Assembly (NCBI GenBank): GCA_964478165.1
Contig: CAYZGU010000038.1
Coordinates: forward strand, 1 to 64,000
Length of the DNA: 64,000 bases
Source: CAYZGU01 sp964478165
GTDB lineage: Bacteria > Poribacteria > WGA-4E > JAJDTR01
Direction: 5' to 3'
The notes under the pieces are model-generated. The model saw only the letters and a list, made by a program, of their open reading frames with translations. It searched no databases and was not told the origin of the DNA. Below are positions 36,880 through 46,313 of this stretch, one piece after another. Numbering within the stretch: position 1 is the first letter of the stretch; each line of letters begins with the position of its first letter. The position numbers and the translations under genes are program-made.

Positions 36880-38181
36880 TTAAATCTCCGCAGTCAGTAG
36901 CAAATCAATACCACATAACTGACGCGAAAGCGCCTGTAGAAATCTAGCCGCAGGCGCGCCGTCCACCACTTGATGATTAATCGTCAACGACAAACCAATA
37001 TGGGGGACAAATTGGACATCGCCATCCACCGTCACTGGTTTCAGATTCACGTTTCCGACCCCCAGAATTCCCACTTGCGGGGGATTTAAAATAGGAGTAA
37101 AACTTTCAATTCCTAGATTACCGAGGTTGGTCACAGTGAAAGTAGCGTTAGTAAGCTCATCGGGTGTTACAATACCTTCTACACATGCATTTGCCAAGCG
37201 CTTGGTTTCTTGTGAAAGGGCCTTTAGATTCAGTTTGTTGGTATTCCGAATAACGGGTACAATCAAGCCTCGAGGGCTGTCGACTGCAAAAGCCAAATCC
37301 ACACGTTCGAACTGGGACAGAACGCCTTCGGCATATAACGCGTTCAGGTCCAGAAAGTCAACCAGCGTTCGTGACACGACAAAAAGGATGATGTCATTGA
37401 TTGTGATATGCTGCAGACCAAACCCCTCAGGGCTGTTTTTCAAACGCTCACGAAATGCTAATAACGCACGTGCGTCCGCTGAGGCATTGAGTGTCAGCTG
37501 AGCCGTCGTCTGCAGTGAATCCAACATCCGATCAGCTATTATTTTGCGTACACCCTTGAGAGGCATGCTCTGAACCACACCTGCGGGGGATTCTGGCTGA
37601 ATTGAGGTCGTGGAATCCGCCTGAATTGACGTAGTGCCGACGTGCGCAGCCGAGGGAGCCGTGCTCGTCATTTGCTCTTCGACATCTCTTTCAATAATCC
37701 GACCACCCGGACCCGTTCCGCGAATTCCAGTGACGTCTATACCAACCTTGTCCGCCAAATTTGCTGCCCGCGGTGATATGCGACGTTTGGCGTCTGCCAG
37801 CGGGACTGGGGCAACTGGAGTCGGTTCCTGTCCTAACGGGTTAGCCGACCCGACCTGAACTGCCTCGTTAGCCGCAACTCGGGATTGCTCATCCGCCGCG
37901 ACTGCACCTGATATATTGGGTTCTAAGTCACTTGTATCTTCGTCCGGTTCTCCTATCGCAGCAATGTTAACCAATACGAGAACTTCCTGCCCTTCTTGGA
38001 AGTACAAGTCCAGTACGGTCCCGGAACAAGGACTTTCTACCTCCAACGTAGCCTTGTCCGTCTCCACTTCGCAAATCGGTTCACCCTGAATTACCGAATC
38101 GCCCTTTGCCTTTTTCCAACTAACGAGAATGCAAGTTTCTACAGACTGCCCCAGTTTGGGCATTACGACCGCAGTTGCCAT
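36880..38181 (-). CDS. 2-oxo acid dehydrogenase E2 (dihydrolipoamide acyltransferase)
   Basis: 433 residues. Residues 1-~77 are a lipoyl domain with Lys43 in ETDKATLEVE; a linker follows; the peripheral-subunit-binding domain is at ~135-170 (ISPRAANLADKVGIDVTGIRGTGPGGRI split across that stretch); the catalytic domain runs from ~210, ending with the INHQVVDGAPAARFL active-site block (His and Asp). It transfers the acyl group from E1 to coenzyme A. First gene of the leftward run, directly behind a perfect promoter. Confidence 0.93.
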   Translation of the reverse strand: MATAVVMPKLGQSVETCILVSWKKAKGDSVIQGEPICEVETDKATLEVESPCSGTVLDLYFQEGQEVLVLVNIAAIGEPDEDTSDLEPNISGAVAADEQSRVAANEAVQVGSANPLGQEPTPVAPVPLADAKRRISPRAANLADKVGIDVTGIRGTGPGGRIIERDVEEQMTSTAPSAAHVGTTSIQADSTTSIQPESPAGVVQSMPLKGVRKIIADRMLDSLQTTAQLTLNASADARALLAFRERLKNSPEGFGLQHITINDIILFVVSRTLVDFLDLNALYAEGVLSQFERVDLAFAVDSPRGLIVPVIRNTNKLNLKALSQETKRLANACVEGIVTPDELTNATFTVTNLGNLGIESFTPILNPPQVGILGVGNVNLKPVTVDGDVQFVPHIGLSLTINHQVVDGAPAARFLQALSRQLCGIDLLLTAEI

Positions 38182-38211
38182 AGTGTGTTTACCTCATAAT
38201 AATTTTCTAAT

Positions 38212-38240
38212 ATTATATCGCAGCGCCCTGCAACTGTCAA
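38212..38240 (-). promoter_or_regulatory. Consensus sigma-70 promoter of the E2-E1-MIPS operon
   Basis: Minus strand TTGACA (38240-38235), 17 bp, TATAAT (38217-38212); both hexamers perfect. Predicted start near 38205, 24 nt before the E2 ATG. Confidence 0.85.
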
Positions 38241-39136
38241 AGAAAAAGCAGCACACTATTCACGGGAATTCCTGCAAAATTACGTTTCATACCCCGTTAA
38301 TGGCTTTCGAAAACAATCCAACTGAAATCGGGTAGCATTCTGGCTTACCGCGACCAATCAGATTTCTGACATGTCTAAAATTCGATCGGGCCCCACATTT
38401 TTGGATTCATCTGTTGCGAGCCTAAAGCATTCGGAGTGAACATCTTCGCCCAGACTCTAAAAAACATGACGGGAAAGCTACCAGAGCTGTCGAGTTCGAA
38501 TCGTAGCCAGCGAATCCAAACCAAGGCCTATGTTCGACGGAAGATAAAAGTCGCGAGGTGTCCCATATAACAACGCTCAAACAACTTTCGAGTTCGACAG
38601 GGCTCAGTGGTAAATCGAAGCCTCTTGACATTCGTTATTTAATGCCGGTTTCTTACGCCATGCTCTGCTTTGCACGAGAACAACTCAGTTTGCATCCGTA
38701 ATTTGCACTCCATAGCCTAGTAAATACAATTGCTCCAATATTCAAGATTCAATCAGAGCTGACCCATCACTTGTTGACCTTAATCGCTATATTATGCTAT
38801 AATGTTTTGGTTTTATTTACACGGCAATAACCTAGCTTCCACCTCCTGTAATTTCCAGGTGTATATATTCTGCTCCACACTGATGCTTCTCGAGCAAGTG
38901 AACTGTGGTCTACAGAAATGTCATATCAGCCCCCCATTGGCAAGAGTCACAGAACACAAAGGCAATGCTGAACATATGGCTGTTTTAAGAATCACAGTCC
39001 CGATGATGGAGTTTTGGTTTGACCTGCCTACTCCATTGGGTCCCAGTTTACCCGATATGTGTGAAAGCTATCAGGGCGAACACCATAGCTAACTTCATAT
39101 CTCCATCTGCGACAACAACCCGGGAAACGAAAGACA
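38241..39136. other. Divergent intergenic region
   Basis: About 900 bp between the E2 operon and the DUF1549 gene. It contains the plus-strand promoter at 38774-38803. Short frames have no family resemblance. Confidence 0.4.
38774..38803 (+). promoter_or_regulatory. Sigma-70-like promoter upstream of the DUF1549/DUF1501 pair
   Basis: TTGACC (38774-38779), 18 bp, TATAAT (38798-38803). It would give a leader of ~325 nt before the DUF1549 gene, or drive a separate small RNA. Confidence 0.55.
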
Positions 39137-41314
39137 ATGCAGAAAATCTTGTGGATATCCATTATGCTTGCTGCGACCATGGCACGAGCTACGCCTGAGT
39201 CATCTGTTCCCAAATTTCTGAATGATGTCGCTCCAATCCTCGATAAGAAGGGATGCTCAATAGCACTATGTCATGGAAAATTTGGAGGACAGGGTGGATT
39301 TGACCTCTCGCTCTTAACACTGAATCCAGAGTCCGACTATCAGCCAATTGTTTCAGCTAGCCGTGGAAGACGGGTCAATCTTCTGGAACCGGAACGAAGC
39401 CTCCTCCTCCTCAAACCAACAGAACAGGTAGGACACGAGGGTGGCATGCGTTTCACGGTTAATTCCGAAGAGTATCTGACAATCTTACACTGGCTCGAAG
39501 CAGGCGCTCCCTTCTCTCCTTCGGACCCCCGTATCGAGCGTTTAGAAATTAGTCCCGATAAGTTTGTCTTGCCGCACATCGGCGCCACCCAGCAGCTTAA
39601 AATATTCGCTTTTTTTTCCGACGGCTCTTCAGAGGACGTCACTCATCAGACAGTTTACGAATCTACTGATAAACCGATTGCGGAAGTCAGTGAAAGTGGG
39701 CTTGTTACCAGCATGCGTTGGGGAGGAACGGCAGTACTCGCTCGGTTTTTGGGTCTTGTCTCCGCTGCATTCATTACCATCCCGCGTGACGAACAGATTG
39801 CTGATTATCCCGACTTTCCGGCGAATAATTTCATCGATCAATTTGTTGGCGAAAAGCTCAAGAAGCTAAATGTCCGTCCGTCAAGATTGTCAACGGATGA
39901 AGAGTTTATTCGCCGCGTTTTTCTCGACACAATTGCTCTGCTTCCGACGCCAGACGAACTTCGGGCGTTTGTTCAAGATTCCGATCGGAGCAAACGAACG
40001 GCACTGATTGATATGCTACTAGCACGCCCTGAATTCGTTGACCTTCGCACTTTAAGGCTCGGTGATATGCTACGATGCCACCCACGCCTGCTAGGTGGCG
40101 CGAGTCTAGACAACCGAAGTGCGACGCTTTTTCACGAATGGATAGAGAATAGCGTCGAAAAAAATAAGCCCTATGATCAATTCGTTCGAGAAATCCTTAC
40201 CGCACGCGGTAGCACGTACCAGGTCGGCCCTGCGAACTACTACCGCATTGAAGACAAGCCGGATGGACGTGCCGAAACAACAGCACAGGCATTTCTCGGT
40301 CTCCGCCTTACCTGTGCCCGTTGTCACAAACACCCGTTCGATCGTTGGACAACCGACGACTATTGGAACTTCGCAGCATTTAGCGGTAAGGTTGCCACCC
40401 GTCCTGGCAAACTCTACCAGGAACGCGTAGTCTACTATAATCCGACGGGCGCAGTCATCAATGAGTCGGTGTTAGGAAATCGTGGACAGGAGGCAGTTCC
40501 GACGTTTCTTGGCGGAGAGCAGGTAAATCAACGATATCAGGGGGATTATGTGAAGCTAATGGCTGAGTGGATGACCTCTCCGACGAATCCCTACTTCGCA
40601 AGGGCGACAGCGAATCGCCTGTGGAGCCAATATTTCGGAAGGGGGATAGTTCATCCCGTTGACGACATGCGTGGAACCACGCCGGCAACGGTCGAAGGAT
40701 TACTAGATGCCCTGTCGGAAGAACTTGTACGTAGCGGATTTAATAGCAAACACCTCATTAAACTCATTCTAAATTCGCGGACATATCAATTATCTTCCGT
40801 ACCCAATGAGACAAACGAACTAGACGATCGATTTTTCGCTCGTTTCTATCCTAGGCCGATGCTTGCACAAGTGTTCCTCGACACCCTAAACGATGTAATC
40901 GGAATCCAGGAAAAATTTGGATCTTATCCCATGGGAACACGAACGGTTCAGATGCCGTTGCCCGTGGCCCGACGATTCCTCGCACTTTTCGGGCGATCGG
41001 ATCGCCGGTATCTTGCTGAACTTGAACCAAAACTTGAGCCAACTCTCCCCCAGGCATTACATATCATTAATTCGCCATATATCAACGATAAAATCAAAGC
41101 TGAGGGGGGAATAGTTCCACAATTGGCCAAATCTCAGATGACTGACGACCAAGCGATAGAACATCTTTATTTGCGATCGCTGAACCGTCTTCCTAATTCG
41201 GAGGAACTTGCTGAGGCAAAGACTTACGTTATGGAGAGCTTATCGCGACGGGATGGTTTTGAAGACTTGCTCTGGGCACTAATCTCGTCCAGGGCATTCA
41301 TCTTTATCAATTGA
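39137..41314 (+). CDS. Secreted DUF1549/DUF1553 protein with cytochrome-like motifs
   Basis: 725 residues. A signal peptide is followed by a PSCyt1-like segment with Cys40 and Cys45-His46, GGQGGFDLSLL, then a BIG2/Ig-like domain (~130-215), DUF1549 (~225-420, VRRVFLD-like RRVFLDTIALLPTPDELRAF) and DUF1553 (~480-725, ANRLWSQYFGRGIVHPVDDM). Within DUF1549 is a CARCH motif, a c-type heme-binding CxxCH. Such proteins are abundant in Planctomycetes, Verrucomicrobia and Poribacteria, always with a DUF1501 partner as here, and are believed to act on extracellular polymers; the reaction is unproven. The ccm genes at 2-3 kb would mature its heme. Confidence 0.88.
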   Translation: MQKILWISIMLAATMARATPESSVPKFLNDVAPILDKKGCSIALCHGKFGGQGGFDLSLLTLNPESDYQPIVSASRGRRVNLLEPERSLLLLKPTEQVGHEGGMRFTVNSEEYLTILHWLEAGAPFSPSDPRIERLEISPDKFVLPHIGATQQLKIFAFFSDGSSEDVTHQTVYESTDKPIAEVSESGLVTSMRWGGTAVLARFLGLVSAAFITIPRDEQIADYPDFPANNFIDQFVGEKLKKLNVRPSRLSTDEEFIRRVFLDTIALLPTPDELRAFVQDSDRSKRTALIDMLLARPEFVDLRTLRLGDMLRCHPRLLGGASLDNRSATLFHEWIENSVEKNKPYDQFVREILTARGSTYQVGPANYYRIEDKPDGRAETTAQAFLGLRLTCARCHKHPFDRWTTDDYWNFAAFSGKVATRPGKLYQERVVYYNPTGAVINESVLGNRGQEAVPTFLGGEQVNQRYQGDYVKLMAEWMTSPTNPYFARATANRLWSQYFGRGIVHPVDDMRGTTPATVEGLLDALSEELVRSGFNSKHLIKLILNSRTYQLSSVPNETNELDDRFFARFYPRPMLAQVFLDTLNDVIGIQEKFGSYPMGTRTVQMPLPVARRFLALFGRSDRRYLAELEPKLEPTLPQALHIINSPYINDKIKAEGGIVPQLAKSQMTDDQAIEHLYLRSLNRLPNSEELAEAKTYVMESLSRRDGFEDLLWALISSRAFIFIN

Positions 41315-41326
41315 AAAGGGGTTAAA

Positions 41327-42646
41327 ATGGGGCGAAGAAATGCAAGATATTGCACAGATTGTGATGGGGTCTATCGCCGTGATTTTATCAAGGCCGGCGC
41401 TCTCGGATTGTTCGGACTTAGCGTGGCGGATTTATTTCGGCTGAAGGCTTTTGCAGCTCCAGCCGATGGGCTAGAAGCTACAGCACAGTCAGTAATCCTG
41501 ATTTGGATGGGCGGTGGGCCAAGTCATCTGGATTTGTGGGACCTCAAACCTGATGCTCCCCAAGAAGTTCGTGGGTTGTTCAAGCCAATTCATACTAATG
41601 TCCCCGGGATTGACATTTGCGAGCACATGCCGAAACTCGCGCAACAAATGGACAAAATCTGCCTCATACGATCGATGACTGCGCTAGAGGGCGAGCATGG
41701 ACGTGCTGCGCACTATATGATGACGGGGTTCCAACCCTTGCCTGGTTTTGCGGTTCCTAGCTACGGTTCAGTAGTTGCGAAATTGAGGGCGTCCCACAGT
41801 GCTTTGCCACCCTATATCGCAATTCCAGGTGCGTTTGAGCATTCGGGTGCGGGTTTTCTTGGCGCTGCTCTAGACCCGTTCTCAGTTGGTGGAGATCCTT
41901 CTGATAGGTCCTTTAAGGTCCACGATCTCCACCCACCCGAGGGCGTTGACATGGAGCGCATCGACCGCCGCCGTTCATTGCGCAGCGCGGTTGATGCGGC
42001 ATTCAAGAAACACGAAAGTGGGAGCGATCGAGCTCGTACCGCTGATGAATTCTACACCGCGGCATACAACCTAATTAGTTCCTCCGAGGCCCGAGAGGCG
42101 TTTGCTCTGCAGCAGGAGCCAGAAAACATCAAAGATACTTACGGACGGAATCGATTTGGCCAGAGCTGCTTACTGGCTAGACGCCTCGTGGAAGCTGGTG
42201 TTCGTTTTACCACTGTGACCAGGGGTGGGTGGGACATGCATGACAACATCTTTCCATCGCTTCGTAACAACCTTGGTGAATTCGATCAGACAGTTGCAAC
42301 ACTGATTAGCGATCTTTCGGACCGTGGCTTGTTAGATAGCACACTCGTAATTGCAATGGGCGAATTTGGACGCACCCCAGTAATTAACCGGGCTGCAGGC
42401 CGAGATCACCACCCAAATGTGTTTTCGATAATGTTAGCAGGAGGTGGTATTCGAGGGGGAAATGTTGTTGGATCTTCCGATCCCCGCGGCATCGAACCCG
42501 CCGAAAGTCCGGTACGTCCCGAGGATCTCTCGGCAACCATCTATCATTGCTTGGGCATTGACTACAATCAAAGCCTTGAATCGCCCGAAGGCATTCGACT
42601 GGTCCTCTCGCGGGGAGGCAAACCGATTTCCGGCGCCTTAGCGTGA
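41327..42646 (+). CDS. DUF1501 family protein (sulfatase-like fold, Tat-exported)
   Basis: 439 residues starting 12 bp after the DUF1549 gene. The N-terminus has a Tat-type signal, YRRDFIKAGALGLFGLSV. SVILIWMGGGPSHLDLWDLKP, LIRSMTALEGEHGRAAHYM, TVTRGGWDMHDNIF, MGEFGRTP and GRDHHPNVFS are signature DUF1501 blocks, with metal-binding residues of the alkaline phosphatase superfamily. No formylglycine cysteine (CxPxR) is present, so it is not a classical sulfatase. The pair probably forms an exported complex. Confidence 0.92.
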   Translation: MGRRNARYCTDCDGVYRRDFIKAGALGLFGLSVADLFRLKAFAAPADGLEATAQSVILIWMGGGPSHLDLWDLKPDAPQEVRGLFKPIHTNVPGIDICEHMPKLAQQMDKICLIRSMTALEGEHGRAAHYMMTGFQPLPGFAVPSYGSVVAKLRASHSALPPYIAIPGAFEHSGAGFLGAALDPFSVGGDPSDRSFKVHDLHPPEGVDMERIDRRRSLRSAVDAAFKKHESGSDRARTADEFYTAAYNLISSSEAREAFALQQEPENIKDTYGRNRFGQSCLLARRLVEAGVRFTTVTRGGWDMHDNIFPSLRNNLGEFDQTVATLISDLSDRGLLDSTLVIAMGEFGRTPVINRAAGRDHHPNVFSIMLAGGGIRGGNVVGSSDPRGIEPAESPVRPEDLSATIYHCLGIDYNQSLESPEGIRLVLSRGGKPISGALA

Positions 42647-43013
42647 GTCGAAACAGGCAGTGATGTAGGTTTTTTCTTGACTTTTTGCTTGACAAAGAGC
42701 TCATCGTGTACTATGATGTAGCTTGCCATGCCGGAATCATGAGTATATATCAGGTATATACCAACGGCGACACGCATTTCCGGCGATGGTTGGTAACACG
42801 TGGGCCGAGGCTCGGTAGTGGACGATTGGCGTGAACATTCTTCAAATATACGTTCATTGTGTTTCTCTCCTCCCAAAACCGGGAAATGTCGATTTATAAC
42901 GGGCGTTCCATCCTCGGACAAAATTATGTTTGGTGTCGAACTAAGCTTCCGTTCGACTGTCAGTAATTTGTCGCACTGCTGAACTAACAACAATTAAGGA
43001 GAAATCCAAAACT
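42647..43013. other. Intergenic region with promoter and long leader
   Basis: Contains the strong promoter at 42689-42717 and about 290 nt of leader before the LamG gene. No known riboswitch pattern was recognised. Confidence 0.4.
42689..42717 (+). promoter_or_regulatory. Sigma-70 promoter of LamG gene at 43014
   Basis: TTGACA (42689-42694), 17 bp, TATGAT (42712-42717). Predicted start near 42724. Confidence 0.7.
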
Positions 43014-43865
43014 ATGAAGTCTATTATGGCTATTTTTGCAATGGCAAGCTTGCTCGTTGTGTTCCCATTGGCAAGTATGTCCGTCAGCCCTGCAGGATAT
43101 TGGACATTCAATGACGAGGCAGATCCGGCCAAGGATGATACAGGCCAAGGCGCGGATGGTCGTGCGAGCGGCCCTGTAATGCCTTTCGCCAGTGATGCCC
43201 CCGTTCCCAATCCAGGATTTGCAATGTCTTTTCAACAAGAGGCTGGGAATGCAGTTATAATTGACAACTCAGATGGGCTCTATCCGGATGGTGACGCGAC
43301 TCTTATGGCATGGGTCAACGCTGATGACGCGGCTCCAACGCAGTTCGTTGCTGGTTTTCCCTATGACGAGTCACCAGAGTGGGATAATCCCTGGATTGGG
43401 TTCCAGATCGGCGTACGAAGTGATGGAATGGCTAACTGGATTGCCCTTCCGGGACCTTCCGACCTAGGAGGCCGTGAGGCTAACGATAAAGGCCATGGTG
43501 ACCATGAGTTCAACACGGAGATCGGTACGGTTCTCGGGGCAACCTGGCAGCATATCGCCATGGTTCACTCCGTGGACGACGGAACTTCCGCGTACATCAA
43601 CGGCGAGCTCATTCACGAACAGGGCGTTCCAGGAACCATTTGCTTGGATGGGAGCCCCGCCTTTCTCATTGGCGAGCGCTCTTCAACTGCACCAGGCGAA
43701 CCCTTTGGCGGCCTAATTGACGAGGTTGCTATATTCCACTCGGCACTCACACAGGACCAAATCACTGACGTCATGAATAATGGCGCCGATTTGTCAGGCG
43801 TGGGAACTGCTGTGGAGTCGGTTGGCAGATTAACTACCACTTGGGGTCGAATCAAGGACCGTTAA
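43014..43865 (+). CDS. Secreted LamG-domain protein with TTW tail
   Basis: 283 residues with a signal peptide (IMAIFAMASLLVVFPLAS) and one LamG domain: PAGYWTFNDEAD, ATLMAWVNADDA, TWQHIAMVHS, SAYINGE, APGEPFGGLIDEVAIFHSAL. The middle block PTQFVAGFPYD…WDNPWIGFQIGVR is shared almost residue for residue with the neighbouring LamG protein at 44028 and marks a special subfamily. It ends in GRLTTTWGRIKDR, the clearest form of the window's C-terminal tail. An AAGGAG site precedes the ATG, a strong promoter with a long leader drives it and a good hairpin follows, so it is probably monocistronic and highly expressed. Confidence 0.82.
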   Translation: MKSIMAIFAMASLLVVFPLASMSVSPAGYWTFNDEADPAKDDTGQGADGRASGPVMPFASDAPVPNPGFAMSFQQEAGNAVIIDNSDGLYPDGDATLMAWVNADDAAPTQFVAGFPYDESPEWDNPWIGFQIGVRSDGMANWIALPGPSDLGGREANDKGHGDHEFNTEIGTVLGATWQHIAMVHSVDDGTSAYINGELIHEQGVPGTICLDGSPAFLIGERSSTAPGEPFGGLIDEVAIFHSALTQDQITDVMNNGADLSGVGTAVESVGRLTTTWGRIKDR

Positions 43866-43896
43866 TCGTCCAAACTCCAAACGACGAGTAGTTTTT

Positions 43897-43931
43897 CCTC
43901 GGAAGGTTCAAGTATTGGGAACCTTCCGAGG
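43897..43931 (+). terminator. Intrinsic terminator after LamG gene 43014
   Basis: A perfect 13-bp stem, CCTCGGAAGGTTC (43897-43909) with 43919-43931, loop of 9 nt, followed by ATTTTC. It starts 31 nt after the stop codon. Confidence 0.75.
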
Positions 43932-44027
43932 ATTTTCGACACGTCAGTATTTTTCCAATATGCGATTAAGACTGATGACGTCTAGCTTGAGTAGGAGACG
44001 AGAGAGAGAAGGAGGTTCAATAAGGGA

Positions 44028-44867
44028 TTGAGATACTTTGTATTCATCTCATACATTTTCGGCTTATTAACCCTAATTCCCGTTCCAAGTTCTTCACAGA
44101 GTGCGCGTAACCTCTTGGCTTACTGGCCGTTTAATGGGGACTACAAGGATGCCACAGGAAATGGGCATGATGGTCGAAAAAAAGGTAATGTTAAGTTTGT
44201 TGACAGCAAAGCTCCAGTTCGTAAGGCTGGAGAGGCTGTAAAGTTCACTGGACAGAATGGACATGCTGTTGAAATTAGAAATTCGGATGATTTGCGCCTG
44301 ACCGAGCAATTGTCATTGCTAGCATGGGTTAATCCCGCAGACGCTATGCCAACACAGTTTTGTTGTGGTGTTCCCTATGATCAGGGGCAAAATTGGGATA
44401 ACCCCTGGGTGGGCCACCAAATCGGAGTGCGGAATGGCGGAATGGCGACATGGATTTCTCTTGATGGTAAAGCACCTGGTCCCGGTGGTCGCGAGGGTGG
44501 CGGACCCGATGGCGATGATGCCGATTGGGAATATGACGCAGGCTCCATTGGATCCGGAGAATGGACTCACATAGCCTTTATTTTTACGGGAAAGGAAGCA
44601 ATTTCCTACATCAATGGTGATGAAGTTGCTCGTCACAAGGACCGAAAGGGTGAGATTGCCTTTGATGGAAAACCGCTATTTGTTATTGGCGATCGGTCTA
44701 CGGCAGCGCCAGGCGAGCCCTTTAACGGTTTGATTGACGAAGTGGCATTATTCGATGTGGCCCTTTCAAAGGTTCAACTCAGAAACTTTATGACGAATAG
44801 CATCAAGCTAAGTGTTAATCGCCGTGACAGACTAACTACCAGTTGGGCTCTCATCAAATCTGACTGA
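44028..44867 (+). CDS. Secreted LamG-domain protein with TTW tail
   Basis: 279 residues from a TTG start at 44028; an AAGGAGG site 12 nt upstream supports this non-ATG start and no ATG lies nearby. Signal peptide (FISYIFGLLTLIPVPSSS), then LamG: LLAYWPFNGDYKDATGNGHDG, SLLAWVNPADAMPTQF, EWTHIAFIF, SYINGDEVA, APGEPFNGLIDEVALFDVAL. It is a paralogue of the protein at 43014 with the same WDNPWVGHQIGVRNGGMATWI block. It ends in DRLTTSWALIKSD, matching the shared tail. A glycine/aspartate-rich insert (GGREGGGPDGDDAD) sits in the middle. Confidence 0.78.
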   Translation: MRYFVFISYIFGLLTLIPVPSSSQSARNLLAYWPFNGDYKDATGNGHDGRKKGNVKFVDSKAPVRKAGEAVKFTGQNGHAVEIRNSDDLRLTEQLSLLAWVNPADAMPTQFCCGVPYDQGQNWDNPWVGHQIGVRNGGMATWISLDGKAPGPGGREGGGPDGDDADWEYDAGSIGSGEWTHIAFIFTGKEAISYINGDEVARHKDRKGEIAFDGKPLFVIGDRSTAAPGEPFNGLIDEVALFDVALSKVQLRNFMTNSIKLSVNRRDRLTTSWALIKSD

Positions 44868-45184
44868 AACCTAACCTATTACGAATTAATAACGTTATGC
44901 TGCGTTTCTGGACCTGCTAACGATTTTACCAGAGGAAGCAGTTTCTGTCCTATTCCAATCCCATGACAATGAAAACCGCGTTTCATCAGAAAGTCGCGGC
45001 ACTTCGTATTCGCGCGGCACCTAGAATACGAAGAGAACTCCAAAGAGATAAGAACCGACAGTTGTGAAAAGCATTAGCAGCACTCAGTGATGAGTCCCAA
45101 TGCAGGAATCCTGAATGCCTGACACTCAATTTTGACCTTGGGCTTAGCAGCCATTAATGGAGAAATCGACAAAGGGGGATTAAC
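44868..45184. other. Intergenic region upstream of TolB-like gene
   Basis: No gene or terminator recognised. TTGACC at 45132-45137 with a poor -10 (TAATGG) could be a weak promoter. Confidence 0.35.
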
Positions 45185-46279
45185 ATGCAGAATTGTAGAA
45201 AGCGGCTATTCCTTGTAATTTTGTCTGCCATCGTCTTATCAAATGGCTTTGGTGTAGTGGAGAATGCCATGGCCTTGGAGCCGCCTGAAGACGCTCCGGT
45301 GGTTGAGCGAATTATTTTTGTGTCGGACAGAAAGGCGAAAAAGAACAGGGATATTTTCGCAATGGATACGGATGGACAGAATCTCGACAGAATAACTACA
45401 CATGCCAAGCAAGATATCACTCCGTCGTGGTCACGCGACGGCACTCGAATTGTCTTTTCTTCCACTCGGGAATCTCATTTTGAACGAATATACGTCATGA
45501 ACAATGACGGTGAGAACGTTCAGGTTATCACGTCAGGAGATCGGGATTTGACCCCATCATGGTCGCCAAATGAGAATTGGATTGCGCTGGTTCACACTTC
45601 ACCCGCTGAAGGGTGGAATTATGACGTTTGGGTTGTTCGATTTGTTGCGGACAAGAAGGGTAAGTTTATGCTAGATCCGTTTCCGTTTCCTAACCTCGGA
45701 ACCGGAGATAAAGAAAATAGCTGGCGAGTGACGACGAACACAGCCCAAGACGAGAGCCCTGCCTGGTCCCCAAACGGCAAACAGATTGCGTGGTCTAGCA
45801 ACCGCACGGGAAATTATGACATCTGGGTCATGGACGTAGCGGGGGACAAAAAGGGCGGGAACAAGAAAAATCTCACAAATGCACCCGGAGACGACAAAAA
45901 CCCATCTTGGCAGTATCCATGGGGCGAAAAGTTCGTGTTTGACTCTGACCGGGACGGTGATGCTGAAATATATCTAATGGATTCCGATGGGGGAAACATC
46001 AAACAGTTGACTAAGAACGTTTTCATTTGGGACGCCCAGCCGACTTGGTCGCCTAATGGCAAACAGATTGCTTGGTCCACAAACCGTGATAGAAACAATG
46101 AAATATATATCATGGACGCCAATGGAAAGAACCCCACGAATCTGACCAATGACAAAGGCTACGATGCTAGTCCCGATTGGTTTGATCCTAGAATCGCCTT
46201 TACGGTTTCGCCCCAGACGAAGCGCGCTATTACATGGGGAGAGATTAAGCGGTCCGGACTGAAGCGCGCCGCCAAGTAG
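45185..46279 (+). CDS. Secreted TolB-like (PD40/WD40-like) beta-propeller with TTW-type tail
   Basis: 364 residues. A signal peptide ends near AMALEPPED. Five or more PD40 repeats follow, each with a W-S-x-[DN]-G-x-x-I-[AV]-[FW]-[ST]-S/T core and a DI[WF]/EIY-x-M-D-x-x-G end (SWSRDGTRIVFSSTRE, AWSPNGKQIAWSSNR, TWSPNGKQIAWSTNR). They form a closed propeller, usually for protein or ligand binding at the cell surface or in the periplasm. The C-terminus reads KRAITWGEIKRSGLKRAAK, the propeller version of the LamG tail. It is a tandem paralogue of the next gene. Confidence 0.85.
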   Translation: MQNCRKRLFLVILSAIVLSNGFGVVENAMALEPPEDAPVVERIIFVSDRKAKKNRDIFAMDTDGQNLDRITTHAKQDITPSWSRDGTRIVFSSTRESHFERIYVMNNDGENVQVITSGDRDLTPSWSPNENWIALVHTSPAEGWNYDVWVVRFVADKKGKFMLDPFPFPNLGTGDKENSWRVTTNTAQDESPAWSPNGKQIAWSSNRTGNYDIWVMDVAGDKKGGNKKNLTNAPGDDKNPSWQYPWGEKFVFDSDRDGDAEIYLMDSDGGNIKQLTKNVFIWDAQPTWSPNGKQIAWSTNRDRNNEIYIMDANGKNPTNLTNDKGYDASPDWFDPRIAFTVSPQTKRAITWGEIKRSGLKRAAK

Positions 46280-46313
46280 TAGACTTAATGTATAAAGTTG
46301 CTGAACCGGTTTA

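Noticed and set aside
38490..38530. tRNA-like TTCGAATC near 38495
   Set aside because: Flanking bases do not form the T-arm stem and no acceptor or anticodon arm is found.
45132..45160. TTGACC-17-TAATGG as promoter of the first TolB-like gene
   Set aside because: The -10 hexamer is poor; not listed as a feature.
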